In this document: positions 17,676 through 24,895 of the stretch, piece by piece
Layout of the letters: each line of letters opens with the position of its first letter
How positions within the stretch are numbered: position 1 is the first letter of the stretch
NCBI RefSeq assembly: GCF_037646455.1
Contig: NZ_JBBIXN010000001.1
Coordinates: forward strand, 1,178,001 to 1,242,000
Direction of reading: 5' to 3'
Source: Draconibacterium mangrovi_A
Lineage (GTDB): Bacteria; Bacteroidota; Bacteroidia; Bacteroidales; Prolixibacteraceae
Length of the DNA stretch: 64,000 nucleotides
Notes under the pieces: model-generated
Seen by the model: only the letters and a program-made list of their open reading frames with translations
What the model was told of the DNA's origin: nothing
The model's database searches: none
Program-made: the position numbers and the translations under genes

Positions 17676-18125
17676 TTATTTTAAAAAGTAACGCTCGTCA
17701 ATATTAATTTGGTGTTCTTCCAGCAGTCTTCTGTACTCTGTTTCAAAAGATTCTGTTTTATGATGTTGCTGCTGATTTTTAATATAATTAATCAGCTTGT
17801 CTTTATCCCAATATGAATAACTCAAAGCGGCATATCCGTCTGCCCATCCAACAAAGTCTGGGAAATAATCGGAAGTTTTTAACCAAATAGATGATGCAGT
17901 TTTAATGTCTCTGACAAAGTCTGCCAAGGCAATGCTGGGGTGAAGATCTGTTAAAATATGCAGATGATCCTCCATGCCGTTGATCCTGAATAAATGGCAA
18001 TTTTTATTTTTAATTATTCCCCAAATATATTTAAAGAGCATTTCGTTGTGCTCAAGTACTAAAGTTTTTTGACTGTGTTTGGTACGGAAAATAAGTTGAT
18101 AAAGAATTTGTCGATAGCTGGACAT
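17676..18125 (-). CDS. REP-associated tyrosine transposase (IS200/Y1 family)
   Basis: This 149-residue Y1-type HUH nuclease has the metal-binding motif HLH at His54/His56 in MEDHLHILTD, and the nucleophile Tyr114 in LINYIKNQQQHH. The length and the C-terminal helix fit single-domain Y1 transposases. These enzymes nick and rejoin single-stranded DNA beside short hairpins. The gene ends 11 bp from hairpin B on the left and begins 80 bp from hairpin B on the right; no terminal repeats of an ordinary DDE insertion sequence are present. The element may be a domesticated RAYT acting on scattered copies of the hairpins, or an IS200-like element; genome-wide counts would decide. No frameshift is seen, so it looks active. 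Confidence 0.88.
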   Translation of the reverse strand: MSSYRQILYQLIFRTKHSQKTLVLEHNEMLFKYIWGIIKNKNCHLFRINGMEDHLHILTDLHPSIALADFVRDIKTASSIWLKTSDYFPDFVGWADGYAALSYSYWDKDKLINYIKNQQQHHKTESFETEYRRLLEEHQINIDERYFLK

Positions 18126-18205
18126 AGTGATTGTTTAGTTAACGAATAAGGCTTACTAATTTAGTTTGTTTGTTGGGATTGTACTAATTCTTCACAGTAT
18201 TTATT

Positions 18206-18288
18206 CACCCCTTTCAGGGCTGGATCACACAAGTCGAGTTCTACCGTGCGTTTTACGCACGGTTATTCACATTTAGTCCTTTCAGGAC
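18206..18288 (-). repeat. REP-like hairpins B-A-B right of the transposase
   Basis: Read on the minus strand: hairpin B2 GTCCTGAAAGGAC (18288-18276), hairpin A CC-GTGC-GTAAAAC-GCAC-GG (18262-18244) and hairpin B CAGCCCTGAAAGGGGTG (18222-18206). The loop GTAAAAC and the core CCTGAAAGG are the same as on the left while the stem bases differ in a compensatory way (ACCG/CGGT against GTGC/GCAC; C-G against T-A in B2). The changes keep base-pairing, which shows selection on folding. Confidence 0.75.
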
Positions 18289-18340
18289 AAAATTCATTCC
18301 CTTGAAATTATACAAACAAAATATATTCAGATTGATCGAA

Positions 18341-18946
18341 TTACACAAAATATACAATCACATAAAGGATGGAGAAACCCAGAACATAGCCGGCAATCAC
18401 TTCCCAGATGCTGTGTTTTTTCAACGCAAGACGCGCTGTTCCGACCAGTCCCGATACCAGCACAACGATAAGTATTGAATAGATGGGATTTAATCCCTTT
18501 CGAAAAGAAAGCGCAAAAAATACACCGGCCAGCGCACCCAAAGCAGCCATGTGATTACTGATCTTCCATTTAAAAGAAATGATAAGAAGCGCTACCAGCA
18601 CCAGAACACTTGCCAGCATAAACAATTTAAACACCGGAAAAATATTCATCTTTCCCAAAAGGATGAAACCCAGGTAGTAAAATATAGCTGATGCCAGCAA
18701 TGGAATTACCCGGTCGGTACTTTTCGACATGCTGATATCGAAGCGTGGATTGATGGCCAGGATAGACACCATCAGCAAAGGCAAAATACAGGTTGTGAAG
18801 AATACCACCAGCAAAACAAAACGCTTGGCCTCCCATGATAACATCGAAAAATAAAATCCTGAGTGGAGCAACAATAAGATCCCGAGTGTGGGTAACAAAA
18901 CAGGATGAAAAACAATGGAAATAATTTTGGCTAAACGTTCCTGCAT
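18341..18946 (-). CDS. Integral membrane PAP2-like phosphatase family protein
   Basis: About 201 residues with six predicted membrane segments. The frame is open to 19021, inside rpoN, but ATG at 18946 (MQERLAKIISIVFHP) lies directly at the rpoN stop and is preferred. Family traces are KSTDRVIPL, a shortened form of the KxxxxxxRP motif, SNHMAA in place of PSGH, and ARLALKKHSIWEVIAG, matching the SRxxxxxHxxxDxxxG motif with Asp replaced. PAP2 enzymes dephosphorylate lipid phosphates such as undecaprenyl pyrophosphate. Several catalytic positions deviate, so activity is uncertain. It is cotranscribed with rpoN. Confidence 0.72.
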   Translation of the reverse strand: MQERLAKIISIVFHPVLLPTLGILLLLHSGFYFSMLSWEAKRFVLLVVFFTTCILPLLMVSILAINPRFDISMSKSTDRVIPLLASAIFYYLGFILLGKMNIFPVFKLFMLASVLVLVALLIISFKWKISNHMAALGALAGVFFALSFRKGLNPIYSILIVVLVSGLVGTARLALKKHSIWEVIAGYVLGFSILYVIVYFV

Positions 18947-18947
18947 A

Positions 18948-20399
18948 TCAGAGTTCTTTTCGTAGCCGGGCAACCGGAATATCGAGTTGCTCGCGGTATT
19001 TTGCCACGGTTCGGCGGGCAATGTTGTAGGATTTTTGTTTTAATATGGTGGCCAGTTTCTCGTCGGTAAGCGGTTTGCGTTTGTCTTCGTTCTCGATACA
19101 TTCTGTCAGTATCTTCTTGATCTCGCGGGTCGAAACCTCCTCGCCGTCGTCTTTTTGCAAACCTTCAGAGAAGAAATATTTCAGTGGATAAATGCCAAAA
19201 TGTGTCTGTATGTATTTGCTGTTCGACACCCTTGAAATGGTAGAAATATCGAGGTTGGTACGCTCGGCTATATCCTTCAGGATCATCGGCTTCAACTTGG
19301 TTTCGTCGCCTTCCTGGAAAAACTCTTTCTGAAAACTGATGATCTCCGACATGGTGAGCAATAAAGTCGTCTGCCGCTGGAGAATGGCATCGATAAACCA
19401 CTTGGCCGAATCAAGCTTCTGTTTGACAAAAAGCAGGGCTTCCTTATCATTCTTTTTGGCCTTTTGGTTTTCGCTCATCGTCTTTAACATTTCCTGGTAG
19501 GCATCGTTCACCTTTAACTCAGGCACGTTTCTCTGGTTAAGCGAAAGACTCAGTTCTCCATCAACACTTTCAAGCAAAAAGTCGGGGACAATATGCTGAT
19601 TCGATTTATTTAGCGGATTGCTGTAAGAGCTACCCGGTTTGGGATTTAATTTTAATACCTGTTGAATACCTGCCTTGAGTTCCGCCTCCGAAATTTCCAG
19701 TTTGGTTCGAATTTTCTCGTAATGCTTCTTGGTGAATTCGGTGAAATAATCCTTAACAATGGTTTTTGCCAAATCGTATTCAGGACCTTCCTTCCGATCA
19801 AGCTGCAACATGAGGCTCTCCCTCAGATCACGCGCTCCAACTCCCGGCGGATCAAAGTCCTGAATAACATTCAGGATCTTTTCAAGCTCCTCTTCCGGAA
19901 CATCCATGTTCATGTTGAACGCCAGATCATCGCTGATCGACATTAAATCACGACGCAAATATCCGTCGTCATCAATATTACCAAGAATGTATTCGGCCAG
20001 CTGACGTTGACGCTCATCCAAATCAGAAAGACTGAGTTGTTCCGTTAAAAATTCATTAAACGAAGTTCCTACTGAAAATGGAACATCCTCGTATTTATCG
20101 TCCTTCGAATAATTGCTGGTGTTTAATTTATAGGTTGGAATCTCCTCATCCTCATAATAATCCTCCATCGAAAACTCTTCGTTATCGACATCGCGATTTT
20201 CATTATCATCGGAAAAATCGGACTGATCATCCACTACCGGGCTGTCGGATTCGAGTTCAAGAACCGGATTCTCCTCCAGTTCTTTTTTGATCCGCTGTTC
20301 GAGTTGCATCGTTGGGATCTCCAAAAGCTTGATCACCTGTATTTGCTGAGGCGACAGCTTTTGTAAAAGCTTCTGCTGTAATGTTAGTCTCTGCTCCAT
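18948..20399 (-). CDS. rpoN: RNA polymerase sigma-54 factor
   Basis: This 483-residue alternative sigma factor has the Gln/Leu-rich activator-interacting region I (QQKLLQKLSPQQIQVIKLLEI near the N-terminus), an acidic region II (about 45-95), the core-binding domain, and the C-terminal DNA-binding part including a diverged RpoN box (ARRTVAKYREQLDIPVARLR; family consensus ARRTVAKYRE). It recognises -24/-12 promoters and needs AAA+ activators, none of which is encoded in the window. It follows asnS by 59 bp on the same strand; the asnS-rpoN pairing is, to my knowledge, common in Bacteroidota. Confidence 0.96.
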   Translation of the reverse strand: MEQRLTLQQKLLQKLSPQQIQVIKLLEIPTMQLEQRIKKELEENPVLELESDSPVVDDQSDFSDDNENRDVDNEEFSMEDYYEDEEIPTYKLNTSNYSKDDKYEDVPFSVGTSFNEFLTEQLSLSDLDERQRQLAEYILGNIDDDGYLRRDLMSISDDLAFNMNMDVPEEELEKILNVIQDFDPPGVGARDLRESLMLQLDRKEGPEYDLAKTIVKDYFTEFTKKHYEKIRTKLEISEAELKAGIQQVLKLNPKPGSSYSNPLNKSNQHIVPDFLLESVDGELSLSLNQRNVPELKVNDAYQEMLKTMSENQKAKKNDKEALLFVKQKLDSAKWFIDAILQRQTTLLLTMSEIISFQKEFFQEGDETKLKPMILKDIAERTNLDISTISRVSNSKYIQTHFGIYPLKYFFSEGLQKDDGEEVSTREIKKILTECIENEDKRKPLTDEKLATILKQKSYNIARRTVAKYREQLDIPVARLRKEL

Positions 20400-20458
20400 T
20401 TCCCAATGCTTAATTGCGTAAATTTAATATTTTTTCGGAGCAAAGCTTCTAAACTTTC

Positions 20459-21895
20459 TTAGAACTCGGCATTTTTTGGAGTCCTTGGGAACGCAATTAC
20501 ATCGCGTATATTTCCCATGCCCGTGACAAAGAGGATGAAACGTTCGAAACCGAGTCCGAAACCACTGTGAACAACCGAACCAAAACGTCGGGTATCGAGG
20601 TACCACCACATTTCCTCCGACGGAATATCCATTTCTTTCATCCGGGTTTCCAGTTTTACGAGGTCTTCTTCACGCTGCGACCCGCCTATAATTTCGCCGA
20701 TCTGCGGGAAAAGCACATCCATTGCACGAACCGTTTTACCATCGTCGTTCTGTTTCATGTAGAACGCTTTAATTTCTTTTGGATAATCGGTGAGGATCAC
20801 CGGACATTTGAAATGTTTCTCAACCAGGTAACGTTCGTGTTCACTTTGCAGGTCCACGCCCCAATCTACCGGGAACTGGAATTTCTTCTTTTTATATGGT
20901 TTTGAGTTTTTTAGAATATCGATGGCCTCGGTGTACGAAATGCGGATGAAATCGTTGTTCAGAACAAACTCAAGTTTCTCGATCAGGTTCATCGAACGCT
21001 GATCCTGTGGTTTGTTCTTTTCTTCCTGCTCCAAACGCTGAGCAAGGAATTTAAGATCATCCATACAGTTGTCAAGCGCATATTGAATACACGATTTCAG
21101 GAATTCCTCGGCCAGATCCATATTGTCTTTCAGGTCGTAAAAAGCCATTTCCGGTTCAATCATCCAGAATTCGGCCAGGTGACGGGTGGTGTTCGAGTTT
21201 TCGGCACGGAATGTAGGCCCAAAGGTATAAATCTCGCCCAGTGCCAAAGCACCAAGTTCGCCTTCTAACTGACCTGAAACAGTGAGATTAGTGGCACGGC
21301 CAAAAAAGTCCTGAGCATAATCAATTTCCCCGTCTTCAGTTAATGGCGGATTTTTAGGATCGAGTGTTGATACCCGGAACATTTGTCCGGCGCCTTCGGC
21401 ATCGCTGGCCGTTACAATTGGAGTATGCAGGTAATTAAATCCTTTTTCGTTAAAATATTTGTGAATGGCAAAAGCCATGGCATGACGAATGCGGAATACC
21501 GCTCCAAAAGTATTGGTACGGAAACGCAGGTGCGCATTTTCGCGCAGAAACTCAAGCGAGTGTTTTTTAGGCTGTATAGGAAATTTATCAGGATCGGCTT
21601 TCCCCAGTAGATCGATCTTTTTTGCGGTCAGTTCAATGTTCTGTCCGCTTCCTGCCGATTCGGCCAACTCGCCGGTAACAGCTATTGCTGCACCGGTATT
21701 GATGTCGCGTAGAAGCGCTTCATCAAAACTTTCCACTTCAACTACAACCTGAAGATTATTTATAGTAGAGCCGTCATTCAAGGCAATAAAATTCACATTT
21801 TTACTACCGCGTTTTGTTCGTACCCATCCTTTGGCAACTGCTTCGCTGCCTGCTTTTCCACTTGTCAAAATTTCTTTAATCTTCAAACGTGTCAT
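20459..21895 (-). CDS. asnS: Asparagine-tRNA ligase
   Basis: This 478-residue class II synthetase charges tRNA-Asn. It has an N-terminal OB-fold anticodon-binding domain (about 1-110, GWVRTKRGSKNVNFIALNDGS), class II motif 2 (FRAENSNTTRHLAEFWMIEPEMAF) and motif 3 (GFGLGFERFILFVTG). ENSNTTRH rather than the aspartyl variant, and the absence of an aspartyl-type insertion, favour AsnRS. The gene stands alone at the head of the asnS-rpoN-PAP2 operon. Confidence 0.97.
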   Translation of the reverse strand: MTRLKIKEILTSGKAGSEAVAKGWVRTKRGSKNVNFIALNDGSTINNLQVVVEVESFDEALLRDINTGAAIAVTGELAESAGSGQNIELTAKKIDLLGKADPDKFPIQPKKHSLEFLRENAHLRFRTNTFGAVFRIRHAMAFAIHKYFNEKGFNYLHTPIVTASDAEGAGQMFRVSTLDPKNPPLTEDGEIDYAQDFFGRATNLTVSGQLEGELGALALGEIYTFGPTFRAENSNTTRHLAEFWMIEPEMAFYDLKDNMDLAEEFLKSCIQYALDNCMDDLKFLAQRLEQEEKNKPQDQRSMNLIEKLEFVLNNDFIRISYTEAIDILKNSKPYKKKKFQFPVDWGVDLQSEHERYLVEKHFKCPVILTDYPKEIKAFYMKQNDDGKTVRAMDVLFPQIGEIIGGSQREEDLVKLETRMKEMDIPSEEMWWYLDTRRFGSVVHSGFGLGFERFILFVTGMGNIRDVIAFPRTPKNAEF

Positions 21896-22226
21896 GATCT
21901 TTCTACTTTCTTAAATCTGTATGTTATTCTGTAATCCCGAAGAAGCAATTAACTCTCCGTTGTAAATAAAGCATACAAATTTATAGTTTATTGGCAATTA
22001 TCTGACGCCCTTCTTCATTTTCGACCAATTTTTAATACTGAAATGAAATACGCCTTAAAATGTAATTCGCGACCGAGTAATTAAATCAGATAAACCCATT
22101 TTAATTGCGATCGTATAAAGCCATAGTTTAATCAACTCCTTTAAAAAATTATGTCACAAAAAAATGTGAGCTAACGCAAGTTTTTGAATTCGGCTGTGTC
22201 AAACTTATGTTGAAAATTTTAAACAG
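21896..22226. other. Divergent intergenic region between asnS and the PqqD operon
   Basis: These 331 bp hold no convincing gene; a 101-residue minus-strand frame overlapping the PqqD-like gene is a shadow. A TAAATTTG -7 element for asnS lies on the minus strand at 21983-21976. For the PqqD operon no TAnnTTTG element was found. The interrupted palindrome TCACA-N6-TGTGA at 22154-22169 is described separately. Confidence 0.6.
22154..22169. promoter_or_regulatory. Inverted repeat upstream of the PqqD-like operon
   Basis: TCACA (22154-22158) and TGTGA (22165-22169) flank six A residues, 57 bp before the first gene. It could be an operator, or the weak end of an unrelated transcript. The T-rich side needed for a terminator is lacking on the plus strand. 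Confidence 0.35.
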
Positions 22227-22490
22227 ATGAAAATAACAGGTGAAATTAAGATTAGCGATAATGGTTTTGTTTTTAACTCGAGAACGGGCGATTCTTTTAA
22301 TCTGAATCCTTTTGGCCTCGAACTCATGAAATACATTGAAGCAGAAAACGATTTTGATCAGATTAAAGCGCAGATTCTGGAAAAGTACGACATCGACGAC
22401 TTGTCGTTTGAAAAGGATTTTTATGATTTCTGTGCTTTGCTGAAACATCATCAAATCATTTCACAGGACAATCCGCTCGATTTTAAATAG
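22227..22490 (+). CDS. PqqD-like peptide-recognition protein
   Basis: This 87-residue protein has the small winged-helix layout of PqqD/RRE proteins: beta hairpin (DNGFVFNSRTGDSFNLN), helix (FGLELMKYIEA), a DQIKAQILEKYDID segment and a C-terminal helix ending LLKHHQIISQ. PqqD domains bind leader peptides and present them to a modifying enzyme; stand-alone relatives also occur with sugar or peptide clusters. It starts an operon whose next gene, an ATP-grasp ligase, begins 5 bp later. No leader-peptide gene was recognised beside it. Function in this setting is inference. Confidence 0.82.
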   Translation: MKITGEIKISDNGFVFNSRTGDSFNLNPFGLELMKYIEAENDFDQIKAQILEKYDIDDLSFEKDFYDFCALLKHHQIISQDNPLDFK

Positions 22491-22495
22491 CAGCC

Positions 22496-23542
22496 ATGAA
22501 CAAACAGAAAATCACACTTGCCGTAACCGGATTAAACAACACCGACAATCCGGGTCCCGGGGTACCTTTTATTCGTGGCATTAATGAATCGGAAAAATTT
22601 AATGCCCGCATAATTGGCCTGGTTTACGAAAACCTGGAACCGGGAATTTACATGGAAGATTTGTGCGATCGTATTTTTCAAATCCCCTATCCCTCATCCG
22701 GTTCGGATGAATTGATAGAACGCATTGAAAATATTCACCAACAAGAACAAATCGATGTTCTGATTCCTAACCTGGATGCCGAGCTTTTCTCATTTATGAA
22801 AAATGAAGAACGATTGCGCAGCCAGGGCATACACACTTTCCTGCCCAACTTGAAACAGTTTCGGGAACGCGAAAAAGACAAACTTCAGGAGTTTGGCAAG
22901 AAATACGAAATCAAGGTGCCGGGAAGCATCAACATGGGTAGCCTGGGACAGATCAGCGATCTGGAGGATAAATTTGATTACCCGGTGATGGTAAAAGGCC
23001 AGTTCTACGATGCATATGTAGCCGACAACAAAGAACAGGTAAAACAGGCTTTTCATAAAATCGCATCGAAGTGGGGTTTCCCGGTAATTGCACAGGAATT
23101 TGTGAAAGGAACCGAGGTAAACGTAATTGCGCTGGGCGACGGCAAGGGAAATACCATTGCCGCAGTTCCCATGCGAAAACAGTACATCACCGATAAAGGA
23201 AAAGCCTGGGGCGGCATTACGCTCGCCGACGAGAAGATGATGGAACTTACCCGTTCGATTATCTCAAAAACCAAATGGAAAGGTGGAATGGAACTCGAGT
23301 TAATAAAAACCAATGGAGGCGAATATTACCTCATCGAGATTAATCCGCGCATTCCGGCCTGGGTTTACCTGGCAGTTGGTGCCGGCCAAAACATACCGGA
23401 AGCACTTGTAAAACTGGCCCTCGGAATGGACGTACTACCCATGACTGAATATAAAATCGGAAAAATGTTCGTCCGCTATTCGTACGACGCCATAGTTGAC
23501 CTCGAGAAATTTGCGGCCATTTCAATGAATAAGGAAATATAA
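22496..23542 (+). CDS. ATP-grasp carboxylate-amine ligase family protein
   Basis: This 348-residue soluble protein has a Rossmann-like N-terminal preATP-grasp part (about 1-110), then an ATP-grasp fold with YPVMVKGQFYDAYVA (ATP-binding Lys), AQEFVKGTEVNV and the metal-binding MELELIKTNGGEYYLIEINPR region, with Glu and Asn positioned for Mg2+. The nearest family look is carbamoyl-phosphate-synthase-type ATP-grasp. Such enzymes activate a carboxylate as acyl phosphate and join it to an amine or thiol. With the PqqD-like protein before it and a PLP decarboxylase homolog 12 bp after it, it probably joins an amino acid to a carrier or peptide; the substrate is unknown. Confidence 0.88.
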   Translation: MNKQKITLAVTGLNNTDNPGPGVPFIRGINESEKFNARIIGLVYENLEPGIYMEDLCDRIFQIPYPSSGSDELIERIENIHQQEQIDVLIPNLDAELFSFMKNEERLRSQGIHTFLPNLKQFREREKDKLQEFGKKYEIKVPGSINMGSLGQISDLEDKFDYPVMVKGQFYDAYVADNKEQVKQAFHKIASKWGFPVIAQEFVKGTEVNVIALGDGKGNTIAAVPMRKQYITDKGKAWGGITLADEKMMELTRSIISKTKWKGGMELELIKTNGGEYYLIEINPRIPAWVYLAVGAGQNIPEALVKLALGMDVLPMTEYKIGKMFVRYSYDAIVDLEKFAAISMNKEI

Positions 23543-23554
23543 CACTCAGAAATC

Positions 23555-24895
23555 ATGACAAAATTAGCATACGAAAAACCTGTAATCAGTAAAATAACCG
23601 CCGGCGTTCCCAATAAATTTGGGTTGCCTACCAGGCAAAAGATCATTCCCGAAATCGACGGAATTCCTGTTGAAAAAATCATGGAAGAATACGGCTCGCC
23701 GGTATTCGTTCTTTCAGAAAAAACAATACGAAATACCATTGCTGAAGCGAAACAGGCCTTTGAAACCCGTTATCCGAAAGTTCAGTTTGCGTGGTCGTAT
23801 AAAACCAATTACCTCGACGCAGTTTGCAGCATCTTCCACGACGAAGGTGCCTGGGCTGAGGTAGTTTCGGCATTTGAATTTGAGAAAGCTCTATCACTGG
23901 GTGTGAACGGTTCCAATATTCTTTTTAACGGACCCGAAAAATCGGAAGAAGACCTTAAACTGGCCATCGAACACAATGCCTGTATCCATATCGATCATTT
24001 TGACGAGCTGTATTTGCTGATAAAAGTTACCCGCGAACTGGACAAAAAAGCACGGGTGGCCATTCGCATCAACCTCGATGCAGGAATTTATCCCATTTGG
24101 GACCGTTTTGGGTTTAACTATGAAAACGGAGAGGCCTGGAATGCCATCAACCGTATTATGCTCGCCGAAAAACTTGATTTGATTGGCTTGCACACGCACA
24201 TTGGCACTTACATCATGTCGGCAAATGCCTATGCCGTTGCAGCATCTAAACTGGCAAACCTTTACATGGCAACGCACCGAAAGTTCGATCACTGGTTGAA
24301 GTACATCGATTTGGGCGGAGGTTTTGCATCGAAAAATACGCTAAAAGGAGCTTACATGCCGGGCTCGGAAACCTGTCCTTCGTTTGATGAATATGCCGAA
24401 GCCATTTCAAACGCGTTGATCTCCTCAGAAATACCGCACGAAAATCTTCCGGTGCTGTTTTTGGAAACCGGCCGCGCACTGATCGACGATGCCGGATATT
24501 TGCTGACAACTGTTTTGGCCAACAAACGATCGACTCAGGGGCGGAGAACTATGGTAATCGATGCCGGAGTAAACCTGCTTTTTACCTCCTTTTGGTACAA
24601 CCTGGGAATTTTTCCAACACGGCAATTATCAAATCACCTGGAAGAAAGCACGATTTACGGACCGCTTTGCATGAACATCGATGTGATCCGCGACGCCATT
24701 AACTTTCCGCAGGTAAAAACAGGAGAGAAACTGGTCATCGAGCGGGTCGGCGCATACAATATGACTCAATGGATGCAATTCATCACATTCCGACCCAACG
24801 TGGTGATGATCGATCTGGATGGGAAAATGCACATTGTGCGTAAAAAGGAAAACCTGGATTCCCTTCAAAGCTTCGAACAAAATCCGAAAAGATAA
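23555..24895 (+). CDS. Fold-III PLP-dependent decarboxylase, diaminopimelate-decarboxylase-like
   Basis: This 446-residue protein has the alanine-racemase-like barrel: PLP Lys in FAWSYKTN, HTHIGT (HxHIGS motif), GGGF at the phosphate site, and LETGRALIDDAGY (the EPGR motif). The C-terminal beta domain contains YGPLCMNIDVI where diaminopimelate decarboxylases have GPxCESxD; the Cys is kept but Glu-Ser are Met-Asn. These residues read the substrate's distal end, so a substrate other than meso-diaminopimelate is likely. The context, tight between an ATP-grasp ligase and a transporter fusion, also argues against lysine synthesis. Confidence 0.88.
   Translation: MTKLAYEKPVISKITAGVPNKFGLPTRQKIIPEIDGIPVEKIMEEYGSPVFVLSEKTIRNTIAEAKQAFETRYPKVQFAWSYKTNYLDAVCSIFHDEGAWAEVVSAFEFEKALSLGVNGSNILFNGPEKSEEDLKLAIEHNACIHIDHFDELYLLIKVTRELDKKARVAIRINLDAGIYPIWDRFGFNYENGEAWNAINRIMLAEKLDLIGLHTHIGTYIMSANAYAVAASKLANLYMATHRKFDHWLKYIDLGGGFASKNTLKGAYMPGSETCPSFDEYAEAISNALISSEIPHENLPVLFLETGRALIDDAGYLLTTVLANKRSTQGRRTMVIDAGVNLLFTSFWYNLGIFPTRQLSNHLEESTIYGPLCMNIDVIRDAINFPQVKTGEKLVIERVGAYNMTQWMQFITFRPNVVMIDLDGKMHIVRKKENLDSLQSFEQNPKR

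Noticed and set aside
17609..18288. CRISPR-like array
   Set aside because: The repeats are few, face each other, vary in their stems and surround a transposase; there are no regular spacers or cas genes.
18947..19021. Longer N-terminus of the PAP2-like protein
   Set aside because: The extra residues lie inside the rpoN coding frame, and ATG 18946 sits directly at the rpoN stop as in coupled genes.
22149..22454. A 101-residue minus-strand frame at the start of the PqqD operon
   Set aside because: It overlaps the PqqD-like gene, which fits its family and couples to the ATP-grasp gene; the antisense product is low in coding character.
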